Part shown: positions 44,860-53,354 of the stretch, piece by piece
Position numbering within the stretch: position 1 is the stretch's first letter
Layout: each line of letters starts with the position of its first letter
Source: Anaerosporobacter sp031551385
GTDB lineage: Bacteria > Bacillota > Clostridia > Lachnospirales > Lachnospiraceae
Assembly: GCF_031551385.1 (NCBI RefSeq)
Contig: NZ_JAVBNS010000034.1
Location: forward strand, 1-64,000
DNA length: 64,000 nucleotides
Direction: 5' to 3'
Position numbers and translations under genes: made by a program
Notes under the pieces: generated by a model
Told to the model about the DNA's origin: nothing
What the model saw: only the letters and a program-made list of their open reading frames with translations
Database searches by the model: none

Positions 44860-45008
44860 GCGAAAACGCCCCCTTCTTCCACATATTTATATTTAGGTGA
44901 GTACGTATTTTCATCATAATTCACGTAGCTCTCCTTATATCTCCTTTTTATGTAACCACATAAGACTCTTGTCCCCATAGTCACAAGCAGAACACAGTAA
45001 GATTGCTT

Positions 45009-45851
45009 TTAGATTATAACAATATCTCTCATTCCATTATTGTAAGCAATATCATATAATTGATTCATATATTCCTGTGTCGGTGTTTCATAAGAACGAT
45101 ACTCTTCTCTTACTCCGATTGGTCTGTACTTAATTAACTTGTAACGAATGCCTTCTTGTTTTCCAAGTTCTTTTAACAGTTTACTTGTCTCATAGACGGT
45201 ATTCTTTACATCATATAGCTCTGGTACAGCTACAGTACGAACTTCAAACAACTTGTCACATTCTGCTAGATATCGCAAATTTGCTATTACCATATCGTTA
45301 TGAATACCGGTTACTGCCTCATGCTCTTTCCTGTCAAATGCTTTCACATCTAACATAACTGCATCAACAACATCCATCAATTCTTTATCGTTCGAGAAAT
45401 CATATGTTCCATTGCTGTCTAGCATTGTAGAGAGATTCTCTTTCTTTGCTAATGCTAACAAATCAACAAGAAAATCTCTCCACAAGCTACACTCGCCTCC
45501 TGATACCGTTATTCCCCGAATATACGGTATATTCTTCTTCACTTGTGCAAATACTTCCTCTGGCGTCATCCTTGACGTCTTCGGTGAACTCCCATAAGGG
45601 CAATGATGAAAACATTCATCACAATTCACACATTTATCTCTATCATATAAGATTTCCCCATCAACAAACGATATTGCACCTGTCTTACAATACGAAAGGC
45701 ATGTTCCACATTGTGTACAAGTTCCTATTGTTTCTGGGTTATGGCAATACTTACAATTAAAGTTACAGCCTTGCAGAAAGACAACAGTACGGTTACCAGG
45801 TCCATCTACAGAACTAAAACGTATTATTTTATTAACGATTGCTGTATTCAC
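45009..45851 (-). CDS. yjjW: YjjW-family glycyl-radical enzyme activase
   Basis: A 280-residue radical-SAM activase. The SAM cluster is CNFNCKYC (CX3CX2C), followed by a two-cluster ferredoxin insert (CTQCGTCLSYC, CVNCDECFHHC) and TVSGGECSLW. It puts the glycyl radical on the enzyme encoded 9 nt upstream, yjjI, under anaerobic conditions. The match in order and spacing to the YjjI/YjjW pair is very good. O2 would inactivate it. Confidence 0.92.
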   Translation of the reverse strand: MNTAIVNKIIRFSSVDGPGNRTVVFLQGCNFNCKYCHNPETIGTCTQCGTCLSYCKTGAISFVDGEILYDRDKCVNCDECFHHCPYGSSPKTSRMTPEEVFAQVKKNIPYIRGITVSGGECSLWRDFLVDLLALAKKENLSTMLDSNGTYDFSNDKELMDVVDAVMLDVKAFDRKEHEAVTGIHNDMVIANLRYLAECDKLFEVRTVAVPELYDVKNTVYETSKLLKELGKQEGIRYKLIKYRPIGVREEYRSYETPTQEYMNQLYDIAYNNGMRDIVII

Positions 45852-45860
45852 TTACACCAC

Positions 45861-47399
45861 CTACCGTACTTTACGCTCTAGTACATGAGAATTCTTAGAA
45901 GCACCAAGCCCAAGCGCTGTAGTATCTTGTAATACATTCTCACCTTTCTTTAATTTCTCCATCTCTGAACGTTTAACAAGATATCCTGTTACACGAATGA
46001 CATCACTATCTTTTTCATAGAAAGACATATAACGAACTTTATTCTCAAAAGCTCCTTTAATGATATCAAGCAAATAGTCCATATTCTTATGCACTGTTGT
46101 ATCAATTGGGAATATATCACCGATTCCCGATGGAAAATACTTATGAAACTTCGCACTATGTGCTAAGTGATCGATTAATTCTTCTGGTTCTTCACCAATT
46201 GGGATTCTACATCCAGGACTTGAACCAACATCTAAATCAATTCCTACTTGAGCATGTAGCAAGAATCTCTCGTCTGCACCATAGCAATATGGGCTTACAT
46301 GATTCTTATTAAACTCATTAATGATATCCATAATGCTAACACCTAGATTATCTGCAATTTCAGAATGTCCATATCTTCCTTCCTTGCCTTCTTTTTCAAG
46401 AAGTGTATTCACACATTCTGCCATTCCAACTAATCCAAACATCGCTGTGAATTTTTCTTTTTCAATAAATCCTTCTCTTGCTAGGAAGTTACTTTCGAAG
46501 AATCCACTTTCCTCTACTATGAAACGTATTCTTTCATCCATATATGCTGCCATAATCTCTAACGTTTCCGGTAATACTTCCTTCTTAAAATGTTCTATAT
46601 TATCTGCTTTCTTAGCAAGGTTTCCAAGTAGTACTCTGCATAGTGTATAAGAACCGCCTCCTAAGTTAAGACCATTATAGCAACTAGCAATTACATAGTT
46701 TTCTGATAGCTCCTGTACAAACATCTTATGATTTGCAAAACTTGGTTTTGCAGTCTTTAATGCTGTATTAATTGCGAATAATGCAAAATCATCTGGAGTA
46801 ATGTCTTTATCATACTTTAATGTTATATTTGGAACTGCATTCTGAAGTTCTGCTTCCACCTCAAGAATCAATCTTCCTGCTTTCGTATCTCTTGGCCCTA
46901 TATTCGCATGACAGAAAGAATCTAGTATTGTTCTATCAATATGTGTTAAGAATAAGCGAATTGCTTTCTTTGCTTCTGCTTCATCTACGACAAAAGGTTC
47001 AAGCAATTCATCAATGCTTCCTACATACACAGGGAAATTCGTTACACTAGGCACATGTTTATAAAAAATCAACAAAGAGTTCACAGCTTCCCATATATCC
47101 TTTGGTGGGTCTAACTTTAAGAACTTACTCCCGTTTTTCATAAACTTAGCGTAGTCTGGAATAATATATCTTGGACGTAAAGGCGCATGCCCTTCATTCA
47201 AATCACAGATAATCTTATCCGCCGAGCATAAATTTAAGCGTTCCTCTAGACCTTCTGGTAATTCAAGCACTTCTAGTAATGAATCCGCATGGTTTGCCAT
47301 AATAGTGACTTTTTGTTCATGTGTCAATGTTCTGTTCTTAATTGTATTTAGCATCTCGCCTCTTGTTGCATTTACTCGCTCCATACTAATATCACGCAT
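45861..47399 (-). CDS. yjjI: YjjI-family glycyl-radical enzyme
   Basis: 512 residues, the normal length for YjjI. The glycyl-radical site is RVTGYLV near 475, and the active-site Cys is in VIASCYNGLNLGGG near 235. The substrate of YjjI is not established. In other bacteria the pair is found near deoxyribonucleoside genes. Here it sits between the BmpA lipoprotein and the nucleoside ABC transporter, which again points to nucleoside or sugar-phosphate breakdown without oxygen. ATG at 47399, after AAAGGGTG. Confidence 0.9.
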   Translation of the reverse strand: MRDISMERVNATRGEMLNTIKNRTLTHEQKVTIMANHADSLLEVLELPEGLEERLNLCSADKIICDLNEGHAPLRPRYIIPDYAKFMKNGSKFLKLDPPKDIWEAVNSLLIFYKHVPSVTNFPVYVGSIDELLEPFVVDEAEAKKAIRLFLTHIDRTILDSFCHANIGPRDTKAGRLILEVEAELQNAVPNITLKYDKDITPDDFALFAINTALKTAKPSFANHKMFVQELSENYVIASCYNGLNLGGGSYTLCRVLLGNLAKKADNIEHFKKEVLPETLEIMAAYMDERIRFIVEESGFFESNFLAREGFIEKEKFTAMFGLVGMAECVNTLLEKEGKEGRYGHSEIADNLGVSIMDIINEFNKNHVSPYCYGADERFLLHAQVGIDLDVGSSPGCRIPIGEEPEELIDHLAHSAKFHKYFPSGIGDIFPIDTTVHKNMDYLLDIIKGAFENKVRYMSFYEKDSDVIRVTGYLVKRSEMEKLKKGENVLQDTTALGLGASKNSHVLERKVR

Positions 47400-47662
47400 A
47401 CTTTAAACACCCTTTCTGTATATTCTTTATCTTTTCTCGACTATTTTATTTTGCCCCAAATCGCTTATTTTAGCCACACAGACACCATAAGTATTTCAGA
47501 GCACATTCCGCTATATTATATTATTATTATACAATTTTTCGCCTTTAAAAGCCACCCTTTTTGTTTAAAAAACACAACGTATACCCTTTCTCATTTCCTT
47601 TAATCCCCTAAAGCAAATAAGAAAACATACACCGTTTACTCATTCATAACACTTTTATTATC
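47400..47662. other. Leader region upstream of yjjI
   Basis: About 260 bp between the bmpA terminator and yjjI with no gene. An internal promoter is likely here because bmpA is followed by a hairpin, but I could not assign -35/-10 boxes firmly. Confidence 0.4.
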
Positions 47663-47710
47663 AAAACAAGGAGGTTGTCCATTTATTACAACATAGGACT
47701 GCCTCCTTGC
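47663..47710 (-). terminator. Hairpin terminator after bmpA
   Basis: On the minus strand CAAGGAGG-CA-GTCC pairs with GGAC-AA-CCTCCTTG around a 16-nt loop and is followed by TTTTG. It probably reduces read-through, so the lipoprotein is made in excess over the transporter. Confidence 0.8.
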
Positions 47711-47759
47711 TTTACTCATATTATTTAAATAATAGTAACATACTACTTAGCCATACTGA

Positions 47760-48902
47760 TTAGTCTAAAGTATATACTTCACCATATTTAGCTTCAAATT
47801 CTTCTTTTGTTTCAGGAACTACGATTTCTCCTGAAGCAATTTTTGCTTTTAATTCATCAACTTTAGCAAGAACTTCTTCTGGAAGTAAATCAACTGTAGG
47901 TGCAATATCAATACCATTATTGTCCATACCATAAGTTTGGATTCCACCGATAGCGTCACCTTTTATCATCTTATCAACTAAGTTATAGATTGCGTTATCA
48001 CATCTCTTCATAACAGATGTAATTACGTTTTCTGGAGCTAAGTATGATTGGTCAACGTCTACACCGATAACATATTTTCCTTGTTCTTTCGCTGCTTCGA
48101 TAACACCACTACCTGTACCACCTGCTGCTTGGAATATAACGTCTGCGCCGTTTGTGTACATTTGAACTGCTGCTGCTTTACCTGCTGCTGCATCTCCAAA
48201 TGAGTTTGCATTGTATTGTTCAACAGTTGCATCTGGATTTGTATCAAGTACACCTGCCATGTAACCATAAGCAAATTGATTCATTACTGGAGTTGACATA
48301 CCAAGTACGAAACCAACTTTGTTTGTTTCAGACATCATTGCTGCTACAGCACCAACAAGATATGAACCTTCATTTTGTTTGAATAATAAGCAAGATACGT
48401 TTGATAAATCTGCATTTGTTGAATCATCAATGATAGCAAATTTTTGATCTGGATAAGCTTCTGCTGCTTCTTTGATTGTATCAGCCATTAAGAAACCACA
48501 AGCAACGATTAAGTCATTTCCTTGATCTACTAAAGTTTCAATGTTAGAAACATAATCTGCTTCTGTAGCTGATTCAAGGTAACTAACTTTAACGCCAAGT
48601 TCATTTTGTGCTCTTTGAAGACCTTCCCAAGCACCTTGGTTAAATGATTGGTCATTGATACCACCTACATCAGTTACCATTGCGATTTTGAAAACTTTCG
48701 TATCATCTGTTACAGTAGCATCGTCTGTAGTAGTTGTGTCATCAGTTGTTGTAGTGTCATCTGTCTTTGTTGCGTTATCTGTTGTAGTGTCTTCTTTTGT
48801 AGTGTTCTCTTTTTTGTTATCATTGCTTTTACCGCATGCAGTGAAAGCTAAAACAACGATAAGCATAAGAGCTACAAGTTTGGATAATTTTGTTTTTTTC
48901 AT
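47760..48902 (-). CDS. BmpA/PnrA-family nucleoside-binding lipoprotein
   Basis: Starting at the Met at 48902 (AAGGAGG) it has 380 residues. The lipobox is VVLAFTAC with lipid at Cys about 23. A Thr/Asp-rich linker (about 30-65, repeats of TTDD) tethers the domain, and the binding fold starts at FKIAMVTDVGGINDQSFNQG. It captures nucleosides outside the membrane for the ABC permeases. It is first in the gene cluster with promoter TTGCAA-17-TATTAT and is followed by a hairpin. Confidence 0.9.
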   Translation of the reverse strand: MKKTKLSKLVALMLIVVLAFTACGKSNDNKKENTTKEDTTTDNATKTDDTTTTDDTTTTDDATVTDDTKVFKIAMVTDVGGINDQSFNQGAWEGLQRAQNELGVKVSYLESATEADYVSNIETLVDQGNDLIVACGFLMADTIKEAAEAYPDQKFAIIDDSTNADLSNVSCLLFKQNEGSYLVGAVAAMMSETNKVGFVLGMSTPVMNQFAYGYMAGVLDTNPDATVEQYNANSFGDAAAGKAAAVQMYTNGADVIFQAAGGTGSGVIEAAKEQGKYVIGVDVDQSYLAPENVITSVMKRCDNAIYNLVDKMIKGDAIGGIQTYGMDNNGIDIAPTVDLLPEEVLAKVDELKAKIASGEIVVPETKEEFEAKYGEVYTLD

Positions 48903-48976
48903 TGTCTTCCTCCTTATTTTGCACCCAAGGGTTGCCATAGTATAATAATAACTTATACACTGTATTACATTTTACT

Positions 48977-49005
48977 ATAATACTATTATATTCGCATTTT
49001 TGCAA
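48977..49005 (-). promoter_or_regulatory. Promoter of the bmpA gene
   Basis: On the minus strand TTGCAA (49005-49000), a 17-bp spacer and TATTAT (48982-48977). It lies inside the cotJC element, about 165 bp from its right end. Confidence 0.6.
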
Positions 49006-49132
49006 GACAAATCTTCGCACTTTTTATAACATTTTATCACTTTTATATACAGTCTGTTATTGTAAATCTTTTTTATCATTCCCCTTATTCATCTTTTTAT
49101 CTCCTTCTAATTGTATCAATATATAAAACGTT

Positions 49133-49363
49133 TCAAATTATTAGATATCCGTAATTGGCATTTATTGGTGCTTCTGTACCTATATCCGTAAGTAACCCAC
49201 TTATTTCCCTGTAACTTGCACGGTATCTCTGTGAGATGTATAGACAACTTGCTTTTGTTTCATACGGTGCTGAATTAAGACATTCAATAATATAATCTGC
49301 TAATTGCTTATCAGGATGTCTAATATAAACTGGATACTGCAACCTTCTTTCATACAGCCACAT
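49133..49363 (-). CDS. cotJC: CotJC spore-coat protein, N-terminal half of a split gene
   Basis: Starts at the ATG at 49363, preceded by GGAG, 2 nt after the cotJB stop. It reads MWLYERRLQYPVYIRHPDKQ and on to GLLTDIGTE, the standard CotJC N-terminus with the first metal-ligand Glu segment (YETKASCLYISQRY). After GTE the frame diverges (APINANYGYLII) and stops. The break coincides with the 12-bp repeat at 49171-49182. The other half is at 35020-35366. As it stands it makes a 76-residue truncated protein lacking most metal ligands. Confidence 0.9.
   Translation of the reverse strand: MWLYERRLQYPVYIRHPDKQLADYIIECLNSAPYETKASCLYISQRYRASYREISGLLTDIGTEAPINANYGYLII
49171..49182 (-). repeat. Attachment-like 12-bp direct repeat, right copy
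   Basis: TAGGTACAGAAG on the minus strand, identical to 35355-35366 and in the same orientation. It marks the right boundary of the interval that interrupts cotJC. Confidence 0.85.
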
Positions 49364-49365
49364 TA

Positions 49366-49623
49366 CTACTCTTCTCCCTCCCAAGGCCAAGGCCTGTCAT
49401 TCCAAGACAAGTACTCTTCCCTCTTAATACTATACACATCAAGCGAATCATAAAAACGATTGTATTGATTCACTGCCTTCGTGCGGATTTTCTTATACGC
49501 TTCATAATATTCATACGCTGCCATATCTTCTGGATGCGTATCCAAATACAGCCTAACATCCTCCATTGCAAAACTAACTGTTTGAATTTTATTGAATAAT
49601 CTCTCTTTATTAATCACACTCAC
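49366..49623 (-). CDS. cotJB: CotJB spore coat protein
   Basis: 85 residues, GTG start at 49623. Typical CotJB: FNKIQTVSFAMEDVRLYLDT, then YYEAYKKIRTKAVNQYNRFY and a C-terminal PWPWEGEE. It overlaps cotJA by 14 nt. CotJA-C are inner spore-coat components made in the mother cell. Confidence 0.9.
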   Translation of the reverse strand: MSVINKERLFNKIQTVSFAMEDVRLYLDTHPEDMAAYEYYEAYKKIRTKAVNQYNRFYDSLDVYSIKREEYLSWNDRPWPWEGEE

Positions 49624-49801
49624 CCGACTCTCCCTCTTTCCCCTTATATGCCTCTATCAATTCAGGAAAAATGCTCCCCTCCCGAAGTGCCGTATCTGCG
49701 TCATATACATAACTCCATTTTTGCCTCGCAACATAAGCAGTTACACTTACATTCCCCTCGATTCCTTCCAACGAACTATATCTATACGGAGCACCACTCA
49801 T
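49610..49801 (-). CDS. cotJA: CotJA-like spore coat protein
   Basis: Starting at the Met at 49801 (GAGGGGG, 10 nt upstream) it has 63 residues ending with a Glu/Gly-rich tail, with YVYDADTALREGSIFPELIE typical of CotJA. It is first of the operon. About 45-52 bp upstream lies CATACTAT (49852-49845), a good sigma-E -10 element, though a convincing -35 is not seen. Confidence 0.8.
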   Translation of the reverse strand: MSGAPYRYSSLEGIEGNVSVTAYVARQKWSYVYDADTALREGSIFPELIEAYKGKEGESGECD

Positions 49802-50128
49802 GATGACTACCCCCTCAAACACACTGTGTTAATTCTCATAAAATATAGTATGTTCCTTAAACCAAGTTGTTCCTAAAGGTATAACGCTTTCTACTAACAG
49901 AATTCAGAACTATTAGGTTTTCCTCATTTACCCTAAAATATCGCCCACCTAATTTAACAAAAATTCAAAACATAAAAAAAAGGAGCTCTGCATCATAGAC
50001 AATTTCAATCATCTACTTCGCAAAAACTCCCCTTTATTATTTTGATCCCCTATTAATTCATAATGAATCCAAAAAGATATTTATTCATTCAATACCTCAC
50101 CCGTACTTGTGTCTTAGCAACGTAGTAT
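49802..50128. other. cotJ promoter region and AT-rich spacer
   Basis: The minus-strand CATACTAT at 49845-49852 resembles the -10 of mother-cell sigma-E promoters. An imperfect hairpin with GGAG/CTCC arms lies near 49980-50035. No gene. Confidence 0.4.
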
Positions 50129-50405
50129 GCAAAACTTCATAACTTAAATCTGCTTCTTCGCTGGCGTACTATAACTAAAAAACGATAGCAAAACACCTAT
50201 AGAACTTCTTAATGTGTACTTTAATAACCTAGGAAGGCGAGGCATGGACGCCGAGCCAGCCTGAGCTGAGGCAGGATGCCGAATCGAGGGCGTTTCCGTA
50301 TCACTTTGATATCTCGCTGTACACATTTAGAAGTTCTTAGGTGTGACGCGTGTTTTGTGTTATAGTACGCCAGCGAAGAAGCTGTGAAAACCCAAAAAGT
50401 TTTGC
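50129..50405. ncRNA. ~278-nt structured repeat element, copy 1
   Basis: The segment folds into a long hairpin: outer arms GCAAAACTT (50129-50137) and AAGTTTTGC (50397-50405), a perfect 24-bp stem (50152-50175 with 50359-50382), and a 19-bp stem with one mismatch (50201-50219 with 50319-50337). A GC-rich core (about 50227-50292) lies inside. A second copy is at 60936-61214. Stem differences between copies are compensatory, so structure is conserved. It could be a structured RNA or a non-autonomous palindromic element. Short reading frames across it are artefacts. Confidence 0.75.
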
Positions 50406-50459
50406 TCAACACCCTAACCCCCAAGTACGTTCAACACAACCAAATGAATAAATATTCGC

Positions 50460-53057
50460 CTAGTTTTTAATCCATTTGATTAGTTGAATTACAAAAATAT
50501 TTACAAGTGACAATCCATAAATAGTAAGAAATTGTACGCCAGTTAATGCTGATACTTTGAAGACTGGTGCAAGAGCTGGGATAAGAAGTACACCATTAAT
50601 TAGTATAAATCCAAGGGCAAATGCTCCCCATATAAACTTATTATCAACGATTCTCTTGCTAAATAAAATCGCGCGGTCAGATTTACAGTTGAATCCGTGA
50701 ACCAATCTCGATAAACATAATGTAGCAAAAGCCATCGTACTAGCCGTTGCCGCGTCTACTTTATAACCTACATAGTAAGCAATCATTGTCATACAGCCAA
50801 TAACAAAGCCTTCCTCTAATATATCTATTAGGAATTTCTTTGATAGTATAGATTCATTGACCCTACGCGGTTTGTCCTTCATTACTTCGCTTGTATGAGG
50901 ATCAAGTCCTAATGCGATTGCTGGTAAACTATCTGTAAGTAAATTGATAAATAGTAAATGAACCGGTGCAAATGGAACTGGTAACGCCATAAATGATGCA
51001 TACATAACAGCTAAGATACCTGCCATATTACCCGATAGTAAAAACTTAATAGCTTTCTTAATATTTAAATATACATTTCTTCCGTTTTCAACAGCTTTCA
51101 CGATTGTTGCAAAATTATCATCTGTAAGAACCATTGCCGCCGCATCTTTCGATACTTCTGTACCCGTAATACCCATAGCAACACCAACATCGGATTGTTT
51201 TAGAGCAGGAGCATCATTAACACCATCACCTGTCATCGCAACTACATTTCCTTTGTCTTGCCATGCTTTCACGATACGAATCTTATGTTCTGGCGAAACT
51301 CTTGCATATACAGACACTTGCTCAACGAATTCTTGTAATTCTTCATCAGATAACTCTTCAATCGCACTACCTTCTACTGCTATTGTTCCTTCTCTAAGGA
51401 TACCAATTTCCTTTGCGATTGCTGATGCAGTAATCTTATGGTCACCTGTAATCATAATTGGTCTGATGCCTGCTTCAACACATTTGTAAACGGCTTCTTT
51501 TGATTCTTCTCTTGGTGGATCCATCATTGCAATTAAACCTAGGAATATTAAATTGTTTTCATCTTCTACACTAACAGATGCATCATCTAATGTTTGGTAT
51601 GCAAATGCTAATACACGTAAACCCTCTTCTGAGTATTTTAGATTCGCAAGTTGTATTCTTTGCTTATCTGCTGAAGTAATTTTTGCAACTCCAGATTCTG
51701 TTTCAATATAATTCACTCTATTTAACAATACATCAACAGCACCTTTGGTAATCATACGCTTCTTTGAAGAAATCGAATGAACCGTTGACATTAACTTACG
51801 ATCGGAGTCAAATGGAATCTCTGCAATTCTTGCATAGGTTTCTCTTGTCTTTGCAATATCCATACGAAATGCTTTTGCAAAATTACATAATGCAACTTCT
51901 GTTGGATCTCCAATCTCTACGCCATCTTTGTTTGTAGAGTCATTACATAAAACACTGTATAGAATCAATTTATTATCAAGTTTCTCTTCTAAACGTCCAT
52001 TATCAACTACATCTTTATTGTAATCTTTATTATTTGCATAATAATGCATAACGGTCATCTTGTTTTGTGTTAATGTTCCTGTCTTGTCAGAACAGATTAC
52101 GGATACACTTCCAAGACCCTCTACTGCTTGTAGCTTACGAACAATCGCATGTTCTTTTGCCATCTTTTGCGTACCAAAAGCAAGTACAATTGTTACGATC
52201 GAACTTAGTGCCTCAGGAATTGCTGCTACTGCTAACGCTACTGCGAATAGGAATGCATCTACCACTTTCTCTCCACGAGATATGCTTAATACAAACACAA
52301 TAGCACAAACTGCTAGGATAAGAATTGATAACTTCTTACCAAAGTCATCTAGGTTTCTTTGTAATGGTGTTTTCTTTTCACTTGCATTGTTAAGGAGATT
52401 AGCAATCTTACCAACTTCTGTCATCATACCAACACGTGTTACAAGGAAGGTTGCACGTCCATATGTAACGTAACTACCTTGGAATACCATATTTTTTTGA
52501 TCGCCTAAAGGAACTTCTTCTTCCACTGTAACATCTTCTTTTTCAACGCTTGTACTTTCTCCAGTTAATGCACTCTCATTCACTTGTAGACTTGCGTTCT
52601 CAAGAATTCTACCATCTGCGCAGACATAATCGCCAGCTTCAAGCATTACAATATCACCAACTACTACATCTTTCGAAGGTAATAAAACAGTCTCTCCATT
52701 ACGTATTACTTTCGCAACTGGTGCGGATAACTGTTTCAAGCTACTAAGCGATTTCTCTGCTTTTTTCTGTTGCACAGTTCCAAGTATCGCATTCATTGTG
52801 ATAACTACACCGATAACAATTGAACTCTCTAAGTCACCAAGGCATGCTGCAATAATTGCAGATATCATAAGTATGATAACAAGAAAATCAGCGAATTGTT
52901 CAAGAAAAATCTGTAATGTAGATTTCTTTTTTGCTTCAACTAATTCGTTTGTACCATATTTCTTTCTTGCCTCTTTTGCCTGTTCTTCTGAGTGTCCTTT
53001 CCATGATGTTCCGAATTCTCGAATAATCTCTTCTTTTTCTTTTTGATATTCTAACAT
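50460..53057 (-). CDS. P-type cation ATPase (Ca2+/Mn2+ efflux, PII type)
   Basis: Starting at the Met at 53057 (GGAGGG) it has 865 residues. It has the phosphorylation motif CSDKTGTLT, TGES in the actuator domain, MITGDH and GDGVNDAPALKQSDVG in the catalytic domain, and ten expected membrane helices with PEALSSIV in helix 4. Usual for SERCA-type pumps of Gram-positive bacteria. The gene lies behind a yybP-ykoY type riboswitch, which senses Mn2+. That makes Mn2+ export its likely main job, with Ca2+ also possible. Confidence 0.9.
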   Translation of the reverse strand: MLEYQKEKEEIIREFGTSWKGHSEEQAKEARKKYGTNELVEAKKKSTLQIFLEQFADFLVIILMISAIIAACLGDLESSIVIGVVITMNAILGTVQQKKAEKSLSSLKQLSAPVAKVIRNGETVLLPSKDVVVGDIVMLEAGDYVCADGRILENASLQVNESALTGESTSVEKEDVTVEEEVPLGDQKNMVFQGSYVTYGRATFLVTRVGMMTEVGKIANLLNNASEKKTPLQRNLDDFGKKLSILILAVCAIVFVLSISRGEKVVDAFLFAVALAVAAIPEALSSIVTIVLAFGTQKMAKEHAIVRKLQAVEGLGSVSVICSDKTGTLTQNKMTVMHYYANNKDYNKDVVDNGRLEEKLDNKLILYSVLCNDSTNKDGVEIGDPTEVALCNFAKAFRMDIAKTRETYARIAEIPFDSDRKLMSTVHSISSKKRMITKGAVDVLLNRVNYIETESGVAKITSADKQRIQLANLKYSEEGLRVLAFAYQTLDDASVSVEDENNLIFLGLIAMMDPPREESKEAVYKCVEAGIRPIMITGDHKITASAIAKEIGILREGTIAVEGSAIEELSDEELQEFVEQVSVYARVSPEHKIRIVKAWQDKGNVVAMTGDGVNDAPALKQSDVGVAMGITGTEVSKDAAAMVLTDDNFATIVKAVENGRNVYLNIKKAIKFLLSGNMAGILAVMYASFMALPVPFAPVHLLFINLLTDSLPAIALGLDPHTSEVMKDKPRRVNESILSKKFLIDILEEGFVIGCMTMIAYYVGYKVDAATASTMAFATLCLSRLVHGFNCKSDRAILFSKRIVDNKFIWGAFALGFILINGVLLIPALAPVFKVSALTGVQFLTIYGLSLVNIFVIQLIKWIKN

Positions 53058-53107
53058 ATAATCCCTCCATTTTTTCATGTTCCGAGATATACAGCCTATA
53101 GAAGCGC

Positions 53108-53264
53108 AAAAAAGCAAGACTTCTGCTGTAATTATCCTACAACAAAAGTCTTGCTACTCAAGTCAAATACTCTTTGACCTTATCACGATACCGGATTCTA
53201 TATCATCTATAAAATCGTACTGACGACACCGCAAACATTTTTCAATGTCAGCTACTCCCTTTTG
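53108..53264 (-). promoter_or_regulatory. yybP-ykoY (Mn2+) riboswitch with transcription terminator
   Basis: On the minus strand the aptamer starts AAAAGGGAGTAGC (from 53264) and ends GCAAGACTTTT (near 53143), the conserved P1 and loop words of the yybP-ykoY family. The GCAAGACTT strand can instead join the terminator AGCAAGACTT / AAGTCTTGCTTTTTT (53108-53155). Mn2+ binding in this family stabilises P1 and lets transcription go on. The downstream gene is a P-type cation pump, a usual target. The interior loops are not checked against a covariance model. Confidence 0.8.
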
Positions 53265-53354
53265 ATTTTCTTATTCTATCAATTTTCGTATCCAAGTGTC
53301 AATTCTTTTTCCGATTCTTAACGAGATTTTAACAATTGAGAATAATTCTTTTAT

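Larger units (their letters stand above)
35355..49182. mobile_element. 13.8-kb skin-like intervening element splitting cotJC
   Basis: Identical 12-bp repeats at 35355-35366 and 49171-49182 lie in the same orientation, 13,816 bp apart, exactly where the two halves of CotJC break. Recombination between them would release a circle and leave GLLTDIGTEELAHMEVI in frame. A large serine recombinase is encoded 1.5 kb inside the left end. Known precedents are skin in sigK and SP-beta in spsM, which are cut out in the mother cell during sporulation. Here the contents are a PadR regulator, three small paralogues, an arylsulfate sulfotransferase-like protein and nucleoside uptake genes. Excision has not been shown, and an ordinary integrated element is the alternative. 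Confidence 0.85.

Noticed and set aside
48720..48830. Repetitive GTTGTAGTGTCATC-type tract
   Set aside because: It encodes the Thr/Asp linker of the BmpA lipoprotein and is ordinary low-complexity coding sequence.
49157..49190. Imperfect inverted repeats flanking the 12-bp core as recombinase half-sites
   Set aside because: Arms such as CAATAAATGCC and CAGTAATGC can be aligned only with a 3-4 bp offset from the centre, so the symmetry is not convincing.
50144..50424. Short open frames on the minus strand giving repetitive proteins with PSIRHPASAQAGSAS
   Set aside because: They lie wholly inside the structured repeat, which pairs with itself. The same pattern appears in copy 2 (60879-61184), with no ribosome sites. 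The conservation is that of the folded nucleic acid.
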